A stretch of 64,000 nt of DNA, from assembly GCF_002159175.1 (NCBI RefSeq), contig NZ_NFGZ01000004.1, positions 62,001-126,000 on the forward strand. The letters run 5' to 3'. The DNA is from Flavonifractor sp. An92. GTDB taxonomy: Bacteria; Bacillota; Clostridia; Oscillospirales; Oscillospiraceae. Both the position numbers and the translations under genes were made by a program. Below are positions 16,614 through 25,504 of this stretch, one piece after another; position 1 is the stretch's first letter, and every line of letters starts with the position of its first letter. The notes under the pieces are model-generated. The model was given only the letters and a program-made list of their open reading frames with translations. It had not been told where the DNA came from and did not search any database.

Positions 16614-18005
16614 ATGCCAGCCAAGGCCATTCAACGCGAGAAAAAGTCCTTTACCGTTCCCCATGTACTGGTCCTCATCGTCGGCCTCATCGTGATCTGC
16701 TGCGCACTGACGTACATTCTGCCGGCGGGCGTGTATGAGACGGACGAGGCGGGATATGTCATCGCGGATTCCTTCCACTATGTAGAACAGAGCCCCGTCT
16801 CCCTGTGGGACGCCCTGATGGATGTGTCGAACGGAATTGCCGCCCAGGGCTCCATCATGGCGCTGCTGCTCATCATGGGCGGCACCATCTCGGTCATCAT
16901 TGAGTCGGGCGCGGTGAGCTCGGTGATCAATTTCGCCGTCTACCGCCTCCAGGACAAGAGCATCAAGGTCCTGGTCCCTTCCATCGTGGTGCTCATGTCG
17001 GTTATCGGCGCTCTGGCGGGCCAGGACTCCCTGGTGGCCTTCGTGGCGGTGGGTCTTATCCTGGTCAAGCGCCTGAAGCTGGACCGCATCGCCGCCATGT
17101 CCATCTTCTATCTCTCCTACCTGACCGGCCAGGCCGCTGGACCGACTACCACCATGATCCTCATGGCGCAGGAGATCGCCGGGCTTCAGTCGGTGTCCGG
17201 CCTGGGCTGCCGCCTGGTGGTGTGGGCAGTGCTGACCCTCACCTGTGCGCTGTACACCACCCGCTACTGCCTGCGCATTTCCCGGGCCCCCAGCAAGAGC
17301 ATCGTGGGCTACCTGGAAGCGCCTGACCCCGACGATACCTTTGGACAGGAGGCCCCCAAGCTGGGCTGGCAGGATGTGGTCACTATCTGCTGCATGTTTG
17401 TTCCCTTTGCGATCTACGCCTACGGCGCGGCGGCCCTGGGCTGGGGCTTCAACCAGCTGATGGGCTTTGCCATCCTGGCGGTAATGGTGGTGGGCCTCGT
17501 CAACCGCATCGGCCCCAGCAAGCTCTCCAGCATGTTCGTGACCGGCGCGTCCTCCATGGGCGGCGTGTGTGTGATGATCGGCTTTGCAAAGGTCATCGGC
17601 AACGTGCTGGAAAACGGCCTCATCATGGATACCATCGCCCACGCGGCGGCGGAAGTGATCGGCTCCTTCGGCAGCGCGGCGGCGGCCAGCGGCATCTTCC
17701 TCTTCACCACCCTCTTTAACCTCCTGGTGCCCAACGGACCGGCCAAGGTCTCCATGATGGTCCCCCTCTTTGTCCCCGTGGCCGACGTGCTGGGGATCAG
17801 CCGGCAGGTCATGTGCCTGGGCTTCCAGCTGGGCGACGGCCTGACCAACTACATCACCCCGGTGTCCTCCGTGCTGGCGGCGGCCCTGGGTATGACGGGG
17901 GTCAACTACGGCAAGTGGCTGAAGTATGTGCTGCCCTATGTGCTCATCACCTTTGTCATTTCCATCGTGGCACTCTCCATTTTGCAGACCATCGGCTGGT
18001 CGTAA
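16614..18005 (+). CDS. YfcC family (C4-dicarboxylate/basic amino-acid type) transporter
   Basis: The 463-residue carrier has about eleven to twelve hydrophobic segments. Characteristic YfcC/DcuC-type features include the N-terminal FTVPHVLVLIVGLIVICCALTYILPAGVYE, the internal GQDSLVAFVAVGLIL, and the re-entrant LLVPNGPAKVSMMVPLFVP and GDGLTNYITPVSSVLAAALG. The family moves dicarboxylates, short peptides or arginine/ornithine. The RBS is GAGAAAGAGGGATCG before the ATG. It is co-transcribed with the esterase and probably controlled by the FCD regulator at 14272. Confidence 0.85.
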   Translation: MPAKAIQREKKSFTVPHVLVLIVGLIVICCALTYILPAGVYETDEAGYVIADSFHYVEQSPVSLWDALMDVSNGIAAQGSIMALLLIMGGTISVIIESGAVSSVINFAVYRLQDKSIKVLVPSIVVLMSVIGALAGQDSLVAFVAVGLILVKRLKLDRIAAMSIFYLSYLTGQAAGPTTTMILMAQEIAGLQSVSGLGCRLVVWAVLTLTCALYTTRYCLRISRAPSKSIVGYLEAPDPDDTFGQEAPKLGWQDVVTICCMFVPFAIYAYGAAALGWGFNQLMGFAILAVMVVGLVNRIGPSKLSSMFVTGASSMGGVCVMIGFAKVIGNVLENGLIMDTIAHAAAEVIGSFGSAAAASGIFLFTTLFNLLVPNGPAKVSMMVPLFVPVADVLGISRQVMCLGFQLGDGLTNYITPVSSVLAAALGMTGVNYGKWLKYVLPYVLITFVISIVALSILQTIGWS

Positions 18006-18028
18006 GACCGGCGCATGCCAAAACAGAA

Positions 18029-18100
18029 AGCCGCGGCACACAAGGTGCCGCGGCTGTGGGAAAACAACAGGCCCGCCGGGGAAGGGAACCCAGCGGGCCT
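18029..18100. terminator. pair of terminator hairpins between convergent operons
   Basis: Hairpin 1: AGCCGCGGCAC/GTGCCGCGGCT (18029-18039 with 18045-18055), perfect 11 bp. Hairpin 2: AGGCCCGC/GCGGGCCT (18069-18076 with 18093-18100). On the minus strand hairpin 2 is followed by TGTTGTTTT, so it ends the Gld-like operon; hairpin 1 can serve the transporter gene. Confidence 0.75.
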
Positions 18101-18105
18101 TTGGC

Positions 18106-19098
18106 TCATTCTGCGGCTTCCGGCTCTGCGGTGAGCTGGTCCTGGGTGAGACCGGTGAGGGTCTCCACCACGGACACGGAGAGCCGGTGGATGGCAGAAG
18201 AGTCGTTGAGGATGGCGTAGTAATAGCCGCCGTCGTCGGTGGTGGAGCCGATGGACAGCGTGATGACGGTACCGTCCTCCTCGGTCATGGTGAGGAGGCT
18301 GGGGTCGTCCAGGCCGCAGGCGGCAAGGGTGTCGGCGTCGGCCTTGTAGTCGTAGCAGGAGGTGAAGTAGAGGTAGGTGAGCTCGGAGACCAGGTCATTG
18401 AGGGTGCTGTTGTCCTCCGGGATGTCCACCCCGTTGACCGTCCAGGCGTAGGTGGTGTTGGTGGTGGTCTCACCGGCGTCATCGGTGGTCTCCTCGGTGA
18501 TGGTCTCCTTCTCCAGCAGCAGATCGGTGTCCCCGCTCTGCCAGCGGATGGAGGCGAGGGTGCCCTGGGTGACGTCGGGGATGTTTTCCGGCTCGGCCAG
18601 GTCCATCAGGGACACCTGCAGCTCATCGGCCAGGGTGGCCGCCACCGTGGCTACCCGGCTCTCCCCCTCCACCATGGCGTAGTGGTTGCCGTCCACCTCG
18701 TCGCCCAGCAGAACGGTGACGGTGTCGCCGTCGGAGTTAGAGGCGGTGCAGGAGAGGGCGGGGGTATCCAGCCCGTAGGAGTCCAGGCTGTCGGGCTCGT
18801 CAAAGACCCGGACTGTGGCCAGCTGGCCCAGGTCCTCTGCCAGGGCGTCCAGGGCGTCCTGGTCGGCGGGGAAGGTGCTGTCGCCGTTCCAGGTCCAGAC
18901 GTCGTCGGCCTTGGTGAAGGAGAGGTCAGAGCCGTCGGTGCCGGTGAAGGAGAGGGTGGTGACCTCCCCCAGGTCGGTGAGGTAGATGGTGTCGTCCACA
19001 TCCTCCTGGTTTTCGTTGTAGCTGCGCAGGGCAAAGTATACGCCGCCGCACAGGATCAGCAGGACCAGAAGCACGAGGAGGGTCTTTCCCTGTTTCAT
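18106..19098 (-). CDS. DUF4340 domain protein of a Gld-like ABC system
   Basis: The 330-residue protein has an N-terminal membrane anchor (KTLLVLLVLLILCGGVYFAL, about 5-24). A large acidic external region follows with DUF4340-like repeats (DVWTWNGDSTFPADQDALDALAEDL, LDSYGLD, CGLDDPS). The start overlaps the stop of the gldG-like gene (ATGA), so the genes are translationally coupled. In many bacteria DUF4340 genes follow GldG; the protein probably completes a membrane complex with the ABC subunits. Its function is unknown. Confidence 0.8.
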   Translation of the reverse strand: MKQGKTLLVLLVLLILCGGVYFALRSYNENQEDVDDTIYLTDLGEVTTLSFTGTDGSDLSFTKADDVWTWNGDSTFPADQDALDALAEDLGQLATVRVFDEPDSLDSYGLDTPALSCTASNSDGDTVTVLLGDEVDGNHYAMVEGESRVATVAATLADELQVSLMDLAEPENIPDVTQGTLASIRWQSGDTDLLLEKETITEETTDDAGETTTNTTYAWTVNGVDIPEDNSTLNDLVSELTYLYFTSCYDYKADADTLAACGLDDPSLLTMTEEDGTVITLSIGSTTDDGGYYYAILNDSSAIHRLSVSVVETLTGLTQDQLTAEPEAAE

Positions 19099-20501
19099 CA
19101 GCGTTTGCGCCTCCTCATCCAGAAGATCAGGCCGAAGAGCAGGATCAGCACCGGCAGCACGATCATATAGAGGGTGCTCCACATTCCGGGGTTGGCGATG
19201 GTGTTGTAGGTGATGGCCAGGCTCTTGGCGGGGATGGACAGGTTGGACACATCGTCAAATCCGGCGGTGAGGGCGTTCATGAAGATGGTCTGGTTGGCGA
19301 TGGAGGGATTGGCGGCCAGGATGTCCTGGGAAATAAAAGAGGTGCTGCCAAAGACGGTGAGGCGGCCCACCGTCTCGCTGTCGGCGCTGTCGGTCCGCTC
19401 GGAGATCGCGCCCAGGAGGAAGGTGCCTGCGGTCTGTCCGCCGTCCAGGGTGACGGCCAGGCCGTCGGAGGTGGTGGACATGAAGGGGGTCACCGTGACG
19501 CCCTCGGGGGTCTCGGCGGTCTGGGTGAAGCCCAGGGAGTTGGTGAGCAGCGTGAGGGTGTCGTGGTTAAACTCGCTGGTGATGGGGTCGGTGAGGTCCA
19601 GCGTGGCGCAGATGGCGAAGGCGGAACCCAGCTGGGGGTAGTAGTTGGCGGTGTCGGCGATGTAGCCCTCGGCCATGGTGAGGCCGTAGTGCTCCATCAG
19701 GGCGTTCCAGTTGGGGAGCTCGGCGTACTCACTGGGCAGGAGGAGGACCATCTGCCCGCCGCCGTCCAGGTAGTCCAGCAGCAGGGAGAGCTCGCTCTCC
19801 GAGAGGTCGGTGGCCGGTCCGTTGACCAGCAGCAGGTCGCAGTCCTCCGGCACGCCGCCGTTGAGGGCGGGGCTCACCGAGGAGAGGGAGAAGTTGGCCT
19901 TGTCGATGGCGTCAGTGATGATGGAGGACAACTCCTCCTCGCCGTGGCCGGTGACGGTGTAGACCACCTTGTTGGTGTCGTTGGTCACATAGTCCAGAGC
20001 GGAGGTGAGCTGACCCTCAGCGTCAAAGGAGTCCTCCGACATATAGTAGTAGGAGTCATAGCTGTAAGTGATGATGTCGTTGTAGGAGATCACGTCGGTC
20101 TTGCCTGTGGCCTCGCAGATGACCACCAGGGAGTTGCTGTCGGCGTCATAAGCGGCGGCCTGGGCGGGGTGGGCTACCGGGTCCACCTCGGTGACGGTGA
20201 TGTGGCTGGAGAGGGCGGCGTACTCGTCCAGGAACTTGAGGATGCGCTGGTCGGTGGCCCCCTCCTTGGCCAGGACCACGATCTCCACGTCCTGGTCCAG
20301 CCCGGCCAGGAATTCCCGGGAGGTGTCGGTGATCTCATAGAGCTGGTTGTCGGTGAGGTCAAATTCCTTCAGGTGGCTGGGGAGCTGCCTGGCGATGAGG
20401 TTGACCACGATGACCAGGGCCACCGCCATGGCGGTGATGGCGGCCAGGTAGCCGCCCCGGGCCAGGGCGCGTCGGTTGAAGTTCCGTTTCTTCCGTTTCA
20501 A
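19098..20501 (-). CDS. GldG-family extracytoplasmic ABC component
   Basis: The 467-residue protein has an N-terminal basic stretch and a membrane helix (YLAAITAMAVALVIVVNLIA, about 18-37). The GldG core follows (LTDNQLYEITDTSREFLAGLDQDVEIVVL, then VYTVTGHGEEEL and LLLVNGPATDLSESELSLLLDYLDGGG). A C-terminal helix (TLYMIVLPVLILLFGLIFWM) and a basic tail end the protein. Homologues partner with GldA/GldF in gliding bacteriodetes, but most bacteria carrying them do not glide. It lies between the permease (11 bp away) and the DUF4340 gene. Confidence 0.85.
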   Translation of the reverse strand: MKRKKRNFNRRALARGGYLAAITAMAVALVIVVNLIARQLPSHLKEFDLTDNQLYEITDTSREFLAGLDQDVEIVVLAKEGATDQRILKFLDEYAALSSHITVTEVDPVAHPAQAAAYDADSNSLVVICEATGKTDVISYNDIITYSYDSYYYMSEDSFDAEGQLTSALDYVTNDTNKVVYTVTGHGEEELSSIITDAIDKANFSLSSVSPALNGGVPEDCDLLLVNGPATDLSESELSLLLDYLDGGGQMVLLLPSEYAELPNWNALMEHYGLTMAEGYIADTANYYPQLGSAFAICATLDLTDPITSEFNHDTLTLLTNSLGFTQTAETPEGVTVTPFMSTTSDGLAVTLDGGQTAGTFLLGAISERTDSADSETVGRLTVFGSTSFISQDILAANPSIANQTIFMNALTAGFDDVSNLSIPAKSLAITYNTIANPGMWSTLYMIVLPVLILLFGLIFWMRRRKR

Positions 20502-20512
20502 AGGGGCACCTC

Positions 20513-21217
20513 CTAGTTCCAGCGCCGCCGGAGCAGCGTCTGGATGGTCAGGAACACGAAGAGGGCGGTGAGGGAGAGGTAGAGGATGAGGCCGCCCACA
20601 TCAAAGACGTGGTATTGGGCGAAGTTATAAAAGACCGTGCGGAAGGAGAAGGCGGAGAGCACGCCGCTCAGGGCGCTGGGCAGGAAGCCAATTAAATCCT
20701 CCCACAGGAAGAGGATGAGCAGCACGGCGAAGGTGCCCACAGCGGCGATGATCTGGCTCTCGGTGAGGGAGGAGATGAACATGCCGATGGCCAGGAACAC
20801 GCACCCCATCAGGAAGAAGGCCAGGAGAGAGGCGTAGTCGGAGACCAGATGGGCCTCGCCGTTGGCGGCGATGATGAGGGGGCAGAAGGCCGCCAGGAAC
20901 ACGGGCACGAACAGGACCGTCACCATGGCCAGGTATTTGCCCAGCACCACCGCCCACAGGGGCACCGGCGCGGTGAGGAGGAGCTGGTCGGTGCGGCCCC
21001 GCCGGTCCTCCGCCATGGAGCGCATGGTGAGGATGGGCACGGTGAACATGAGGATGTTCATCAGGCTCATCAGGGCGTAGGAGAAGTCGAGAAAGCCGCT
21101 GTACAGGTTGTAGGCCATGAAGTAGATGCCGGTAAAGCACACCAGGGCGGCGATGAACACATAGCCGATCATGGAGTTGAAGTAGGAGCTCAGCTCCCGT
21201 TTGTAAATGGCGATCAT
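20513..21217 (-). CDS. ABC transporter permease (GldF/NosY-like)
   Basis: The 234-residue protein starts MIAIYKRELSSYFNSMIGYVF, typical of ABC-2 type permeases of the GldF/NosY group, and has six membrane segments. The motif SMAEDRRGRTDQLLLTAPV (about 67-85) is the conserved cytoplasmic loop that contacts the ATPase. The start overlaps the end of the ATPase gene by 4 bp. It is part of the four-gene operon. Confidence 0.87.
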   Translation of the reverse strand: MIAIYKRELSSYFNSMIGYVFIAALVCFTGIYFMAYNLYSGFLDFSYALMSLMNILMFTVPILTMRSMAEDRRGRTDQLLLTAPVPLWAVVLGKYLAMVTVLFVPVFLAAFCPLIIAANGEAHLVSDYASLLAFFLMGCVFLAIGMFISSLTESQIIAAVGTFAVLLILFLWEDLIGFLPSALSGVLSAFSFRTVFYNFAQYHVFDVGGLILYLSLTALFVFLTIQTLLRRRWN

Positions 21218-22200
21218 GACACTTCCTCCTCTTCCGGGGCGGACTCCTCCGGCAGCTCCTGGTCGGGGTCGTCGGAGGTGAGGCGGAGGAACAGATCCTC
21301 CAGGGTGATGGCGTCCCGCCGCAGCTCCAGCAGGGGGAGCCCCGCTTCGGCGCAGCGGGTAAAAACGGCCTCCCGCAGGTCGGTCCCGGGGAGCTGTTCC
21401 AGACGGAAGGAGCAGCAGCCCGCCTCCTCACAGGGGCGGGGGGCGAGGGTGTTGACGCCGCTCAGGCCCAAGAGCAGCCCGGACGCGGCGGCGGGGTCGG
21501 CCCGGAGGGTGACCTCCAGCGCGGGGGCGCCCGCCAGCTCCCGCTCCAGCTGGTCGGGGGCGCCGACGGCCACTTTTTTGCCGTGGTGGATGATGAGCAG
21601 GTGGTCGCACATCTCCTGGATCTCCGAGAGGATGTGGGAGCTGAGAATGACGGTGTGGTCCTTGGCCAGCCGCCGCACCAGGGTGCGGATCTCCAGGATC
21701 TGCTTGGGGTCCAGGCCCACGGTGGGCTCATCCAGAATGAGCACCTTGGGGAAGCCCAGCAGGGCCTGGCCCAGGCCCACCCGCTGCTTGTAGCCCTTGG
21801 AGAGGTTCCGGATGAGCCGTCCCCGCACCGAAAAGGTGCCGGTCATGTCCATCACCTGGTCCACCTGCTCGTTTCGCTCGTGCCGGGGGACCTTTTTCAG
21901 CCCGGCGGCGAAAAGCAGGTATTCCTCCACCGTCATGTCGGTGTAGAGGGGAGGCTGTTCGGGCAGGTAGCCGATGGAGCGCTTGGCCAGCTCCGGCTCC
22001 TGGGTGATGGAGTGGCCGTCCACCAGCACGTCGCCCTCGGTGGCGCCGATGTACCCGGTCATGATGTTCATGGTGGTGGACTTACCCGCGCCGTTGGGGC
22101 CCAGGAAGCCGAAGATCTGGCCGTCCTCCACGGTAAAGTCCAGGTGGTCCACCGCCAGGTGCCGGCCGTAGCGCTTGACCAGACTGCGTACTTCGATCAC
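21214..22200 (-). CDS. ABC transporter ATP-binding protein (GldA-like)
   Basis: The 328-residue ATPase has Walker A GPNGAGKS (about 34-41), a Q-loop (YLPEQPPLY), the signature LSKGYKQRVGLGQAL in which LSKGY replaces LSGGQ, Walker B VLILDEPTVGLDP, and the H-loop in ILSSHILSE. About 100 extra residues follow the ATPase core, as in GldA and NosF. Translation starts at GTG 22200 behind AAGGAGGA. It is the first gene of the operon. The exported or assembled substrate is unknown. Confidence 0.88.
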   Translation of the reverse strand: MIEVRSLVKRYGRHLAVDHLDFTVEDGQIFGFLGPNGAGKSTTMNIMTGYIGATEGDVLVDGHSITQEPELAKRSIGYLPEQPPLYTDMTVEEYLLFAAGLKKVPRHERNEQVDQVMDMTGTFSVRGRLIRNLSKGYKQRVGLGQALLGFPKVLILDEPTVGLDPKQILEIRTLVRRLAKDHTVILSSHILSEIQEMCDHLLIIHHGKKVAVGAPDQLERELAGAPALEVTLRADPAAASGLLLGLSGVNTLAPRPCEEAGCCSFRLEQLPGTDLREAVFTRCAEAGLPLLELRRDAITLEDLFLRLTSDDPDQELPEESAPEEEEVS

Positions 22201-22334
22201 GGTTGTGGTTCCTCCTTCTGTTGGGTTGGATCAATCTGCACTGGGTAGGAGTGTAGCCCGGCAAGCTGAAATTAGGCTGAAACTTGTGTAAATAATTTGT
22301 GAAGGATTTCCCGGCTCCGGGAGGGGCCGCGCTC

Positions 22335-22363
22335 TTGACCAGGGGCGAAAAATGGGATAAACT
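22335..22363 (+). promoter_or_regulatory. promoter of the SLC13-type permease gene
   Basis: TTGACC (22335-22340), 17-bp spacer, TAAACT (22358-22363). The predicted leader of about 55 nt contains the hairpin at 22381-22406. Confidence 0.7.
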
Positions 22364-22380
22364 ACCGTGGAACGAATAAG

Positions 22381-22406
22381 AAAGGCCGTCCGCCGGGATG
22401 GCCTTT
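22381..22406 (+). promoter_or_regulatory. leader hairpin, possible attenuator
   Basis: AAAGGCCGTC pairs with GATGGCCTTT over 10 bp (one G-U) around a CGCCGG loop. It sits between the promoter and the ribosome site of the permease and is followed by a short T-rich stretch (TTTGTCT), so it could be an early terminator or a stability element. Confidence 0.5.
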
Positions 22407-22424
22407 GTCTATGGAGGGAATGGT

Positions 22425-23540
22425 ATGAAACAGGTACTCGCCTGGCTGCGGGGGGAGCCGGTGCTGGTGATCTCGGCGCTGTGCGCCCTGGCGTCCATGC
22501 TGCTGACGCCCCCGTCGGCGGCCTATCTCGGCTATATCGACCAGCGCGTCCTCATCCTGCTCTTCAGCCTGATGGCGGTGGTGGCGGGGCTCCAGGACTG
22601 CGGTCTCTTTGAAGTGCTGGCCCAGAAGCTGCTCTCCGGGCGGCGGCGGATGAAGGTGCTCACCCTCTTGTTGGTGCTGCTGCCCTTCTTCTCGTCCATG
22701 CTGGTGACCAACGACGTGGCCCTGCTGACCTTCGTGCCCTTCGCGGTGCTCACCCTGGGGCTGGTGGGACGGCAGGAGCGGCTCATCCCGGTGGTGGTGC
22801 TCCAGACCCTGGCGGCCAACCTGGGCAGCATGGCCACCCCGGTGGGCAATCCCCAGAACCTGTACCTCTATAATACATACGCCATGGCTCCGGGGCAGTT
22901 CTTCGCCGTCATCCTGCCGCTGACCCTGGTGAGCCTCATCGCCCTGACGGCGGCGTGTCTGGTGGGGAAGGACGAGACCATCGAGGTCCGCTTCCCGGAA
23001 AAAGCCACCGTCCGCCATGTGCGCCGGCTGGTGCTGCTGGTGGTGCTCTTCGCCCTGTGCCTGCTGTGCGTGTTCCACGTCATCGGGGAGTGGGTGCTGC
23101 TGGCGGTGGTGCTGGTGAGCCTGCTGATCGCCGGGCGGGACCTGCTGCCCCGGGTGGACTACGCGCTCCTGGCCACTTTCGTGTGCTTCTTCGTGTTCGC
23201 TGGCAACATCGGCGTGGTGCCCGCCCTGCGGGAGCTTCTCACCAAGGCGCTGGACTGGAACGCGGCGGTGGTCTCGGGCCTCGCCAGCCAGGTCATCAGC
23301 AACGTGCCCGCCGCGCTCCTCCTCTCCGGCTTCACCGACGACTGGCGGGGGCTGCTGCTGGGCACCGACATCGGCGGCCTGGGCACCCCGGTGGCCTCCC
23401 TGGCCAGCCTCATCTCCCTGAAGCTCTATCTGCGCACCCCGGGGGCTAACGGCGGGAAGTATCTGGCCCTCTTCACCGCCGCCAATGTGGCGGGTCTGGT
23501 GCTGCTCGGGATATGCGCCGCAGTGTTTGCACATTTTTAA
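22425..23540 (+). CDS. SLC13/ArsB-NhaD superfamily permease
   Basis: The 371-residue protein has about ten membrane segments. Two half-site motifs of the ion-transporter superfamily are clear: SSMLVTNDVALLTFVPF (about 94-110) and LGSMATPVGNPQNLYLY (about 137-153), with a second-half echo in ASQVISNVPAALLLSG and GGLGTPVASLASLISL. Candidate substrates are dicarboxylates, citrate, arsenite or sodium/proton. ATG 22425 is chosen for the AGGGA ribosome site; an upstream in-frame ATG at 22398 lies within the leader hairpin. Confidence 0.82.
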   Translation: MKQVLAWLRGEPVLVISALCALASMLLTPPSAAYLGYIDQRVLILLFSLMAVVAGLQDCGLFEVLAQKLLSGRRRMKVLTLLLVLLPFFSSMLVTNDVALLTFVPFAVLTLGLVGRQERLIPVVVLQTLAANLGSMATPVGNPQNLYLYNTYAMAPGQFFAVILPLTLVSLIALTAACLVGKDETIEVRFPEKATVRHVRRLVLLVVLFALCLLCVFHVIGEWVLLAVVLVSLLIAGRDLLPRVDYALLATFVCFFVFAGNIGVVPALRELLTKALDWNAAVVSGLASQVISNVPAALLLSGFTDDWRGLLLGTDIGGLGTPVASLASLISLKLYLRTPGANGGKYLALFTAANVAGLVLLGICAAVFAHF

Positions 23541-23549
23541 GGATTAGGG

Positions 23550-23578
23550 TTGCAATACGACAAAAAAACAGGTAAAAT
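23550..23578 (+). promoter_or_regulatory. promoter of the radical-SAM gene
   Basis: TTGCAA (23550-23555), 17-bp spacer, TAAAAT (23573-23578), starting 10 bp after the permease stop. A short AAAAAG/CTTTTT hairpin follows at about 23579-23596. Confidence 0.72.
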
Positions 23579-23634
23579 AAAAAGCTGACTTTTTTGAGTA
23601 GGCACAGTCTGGGAAAGAAAGCGACGGTAACGAG

Positions 23635-25476
23635 ATGAATCGTACTTTGGAGCATATCCTGCCCCGCGTGCAGAAGCCTGCGCGCTACACGGGCGGGGAG
23701 TATAATGCGGTGATGAAGGACCGCAGCCAGGTGGACATCCGGGTGGCCCTCTGCTTCCCGGACACCTACGAGATCGGTATGTCCAATCTGGGCATCCGCA
23801 TCCTCTATGGCGTGATGAATGAGATGGACCGGGTGTGGTGCGAGCGGGTGTTCGCCCCCTGGGGGGACATGGAGGCCGAGATGCGCCGGGAGGGCATCCC
23901 CCTCTACGGCTTGGAGAGCGGCGACTCCATCGCCGACTTCGATGTGATCGGCTTCTCGCTGGGCTATGAGATGTCCTACACCAACGTCCTCAACATGCTG
24001 GATCTGGCGGGGCTGCCCCTGCGCAGCGAGGACCGGGATGGCCTCTCGCCCCTGGTCATCGCCGGCGGCACCTGCGCCTTCAACCCCGAGCCGCTGGCCC
24101 CCTTTATCGACATCTTCTCCCTGGGCGAGGGCGAGGATGTGACGGTGGAGCTCATCGAGCTGTGCCGCAAGGCCAAGGAGGAGTGCTGGACCAAGGAGGA
24201 GCTGCTCATTGCGGCGGCTCAGATCCCCGGCCTGTATGTACCCTCCCTCTATGAGGTGGAGTACAAGGAGGACGGCACCATCGCCTCCATCACCCCCACC
24301 CACGGGGCCCCCGCGGTGGTGACCAAGCGCATCGTGCAGGATCTGGACAAGGCCTATTTCCCCACCAAGACCATCGTCCCCTCCACCGAGATCGTCCATG
24401 ACCGGGTGATGCTGGAGGTGTTCCGGGGCTGCATCCGGGGCTGCCGGTTCTGTCAGGCGGGGTACGCCTACCGCCCGGTGCGGTGCAAGAAGCCCGAGAC
24501 CCTGGTGAAGCAGGGCATCGAGTCCTGCCAGAACTCCGGCTATCAGGAGATGACCCTCTCGTCCCTGTCCACCAGCGACTACCGTCGGCTGCTGGACCTG
24601 TGTGACGGGCTGCAGGAGTGGTGCGACCCCAACGGGGTGAGCCTGTCCCTGCCCTCCCTGCGGGCGGACAACTTCTCCTGGAGCCTCATGGAGCGGCTCC
24701 AGCACGGGCGCAAGAGCGGCCTCACCTTCGCCCCCGAGGCGGGCACCCAGCGCCTGCGGGACGTCATCAACAAGAACGTCACCGAGGAGGACATCCTCAA
24801 CTTCTGCCGTACCGCCTTCGCCGGCGGCTGGTCCACCGTGAAGCTCTACTTCATGCTGGGCCTGCCCACCGAGACCGACGAGGACGTGCTGGGCATCGCC
24901 GACCTGGCCGACAAGGTCTACCGCGTCTGGCGGGAGGTCACCCCCAACCGGGCCCGGGGCGTGAAGATCACCGTCTCCACCGCCTTCTTCGTCCCCAAGC
25001 CCCACACCGCCTTCCAGTGGGAGGGGCAGATCACCCGGGAGGAGTATGAGCGCCGGGTGAAGCTCCTGCGGGAGCACATGCGGGGCCGCTCCACCGTCTA
25101 CCACTGGCACGAGGCCGACACCAGCGTGCTGGAGGCCGTGCTGGCCCGGGGCGACCGGCGGCTGGCCGACCTGCTGGAGTGCGTCTGGCACAAGGGCGCC
25201 AAGCTGGACACCTGGAACGAATATTTCTCCTACGACCGCTGGGTGGAGGCCATGGAGGAGTGCGGCATCGACCCCGCCTTCTACGCCTGCCGGCAGCGGG
25301 ACAAGGACGAGATCCTGCCCTGGAGCATCACCTCCACCGGCGTGAGCCCCCGGTTCCTCTGGCGGGAGCGGGAGCGGGCCTACGAGGGCGTCATTACCCC
25401 CGACTGCCGGCAGCAGTGCACCGGCTGCGGGGCCGATAAGCTCTATCCCAACGGCGTGTGCGACGCCGAGTGCTGA
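23635..25476 (+). CDS. TIGR03960-family B12-binding-fold radical SAM protein
   Basis: The 613-residue protein has an N-terminal B12-binding-like domain (FPDTYEIGMSNLGIRILYGVMNE, then IGFSLGYEMSYTNVLNML) and a radical SAM domain. The Fe-S motif is FRGCIRGCRFCQAGY (CxxxCxxC, about residues 264-278). Typical SAM-domain motifs follow (LSSLSTSDY, LTFAPEAGTQRLRDVINKN, LYFMLGLPTET). The C terminus has a further cysteine cluster (CRQQCTGCG ... NGVCDAEC). Its reaction is unknown. It almost always precedes the TIGR03936/DUF2344 gene, as here. Confidence 0.9.
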   Translation: MNRTLEHILPRVQKPARYTGGEYNAVMKDRSQVDIRVALCFPDTYEIGMSNLGIRILYGVMNEMDRVWCERVFAPWGDMEAEMRREGIPLYGLESGDSIADFDVIGFSLGYEMSYTNVLNMLDLAGLPLRSEDRDGLSPLVIAGGTCAFNPEPLAPFIDIFSLGEGEDVTVELIELCRKAKEECWTKEELLIAAAQIPGLYVPSLYEVEYKEDGTIASITPTHGAPAVVTKRIVQDLDKAYFPTKTIVPSTEIVHDRVMLEVFRGCIRGCRFCQAGYAYRPVRCKKPETLVKQGIESCQNSGYQEMTLSSLSTSDYRRLLDLCDGLQEWCDPNGVSLSLPSLRADNFSWSLMERLQHGRKSGLTFAPEAGTQRLRDVINKNVTEEDILNFCRTAFAGGWSTVKLYFMLGLPTETDEDVLGIADLADKVYRVWREVTPNRARGVKITVSTAFFVPKPHTAFQWEGQITREEYERRVKLLREHMRGRSTVYHWHEADTSVLEAVLARGDRRLADLLECVWHKGAKLDTWNEYFSYDRWVEAMEECGIDPAFYACRQRDKDEILPWSITSTGVSPRFLWRERERAYEGVITPDCRQQCTGCGADKLYPNGVCDAEC

Positions 25477-25504
25477 TTTTGCGTGAAAAGGAGGGGAAGG
25501 ACCT

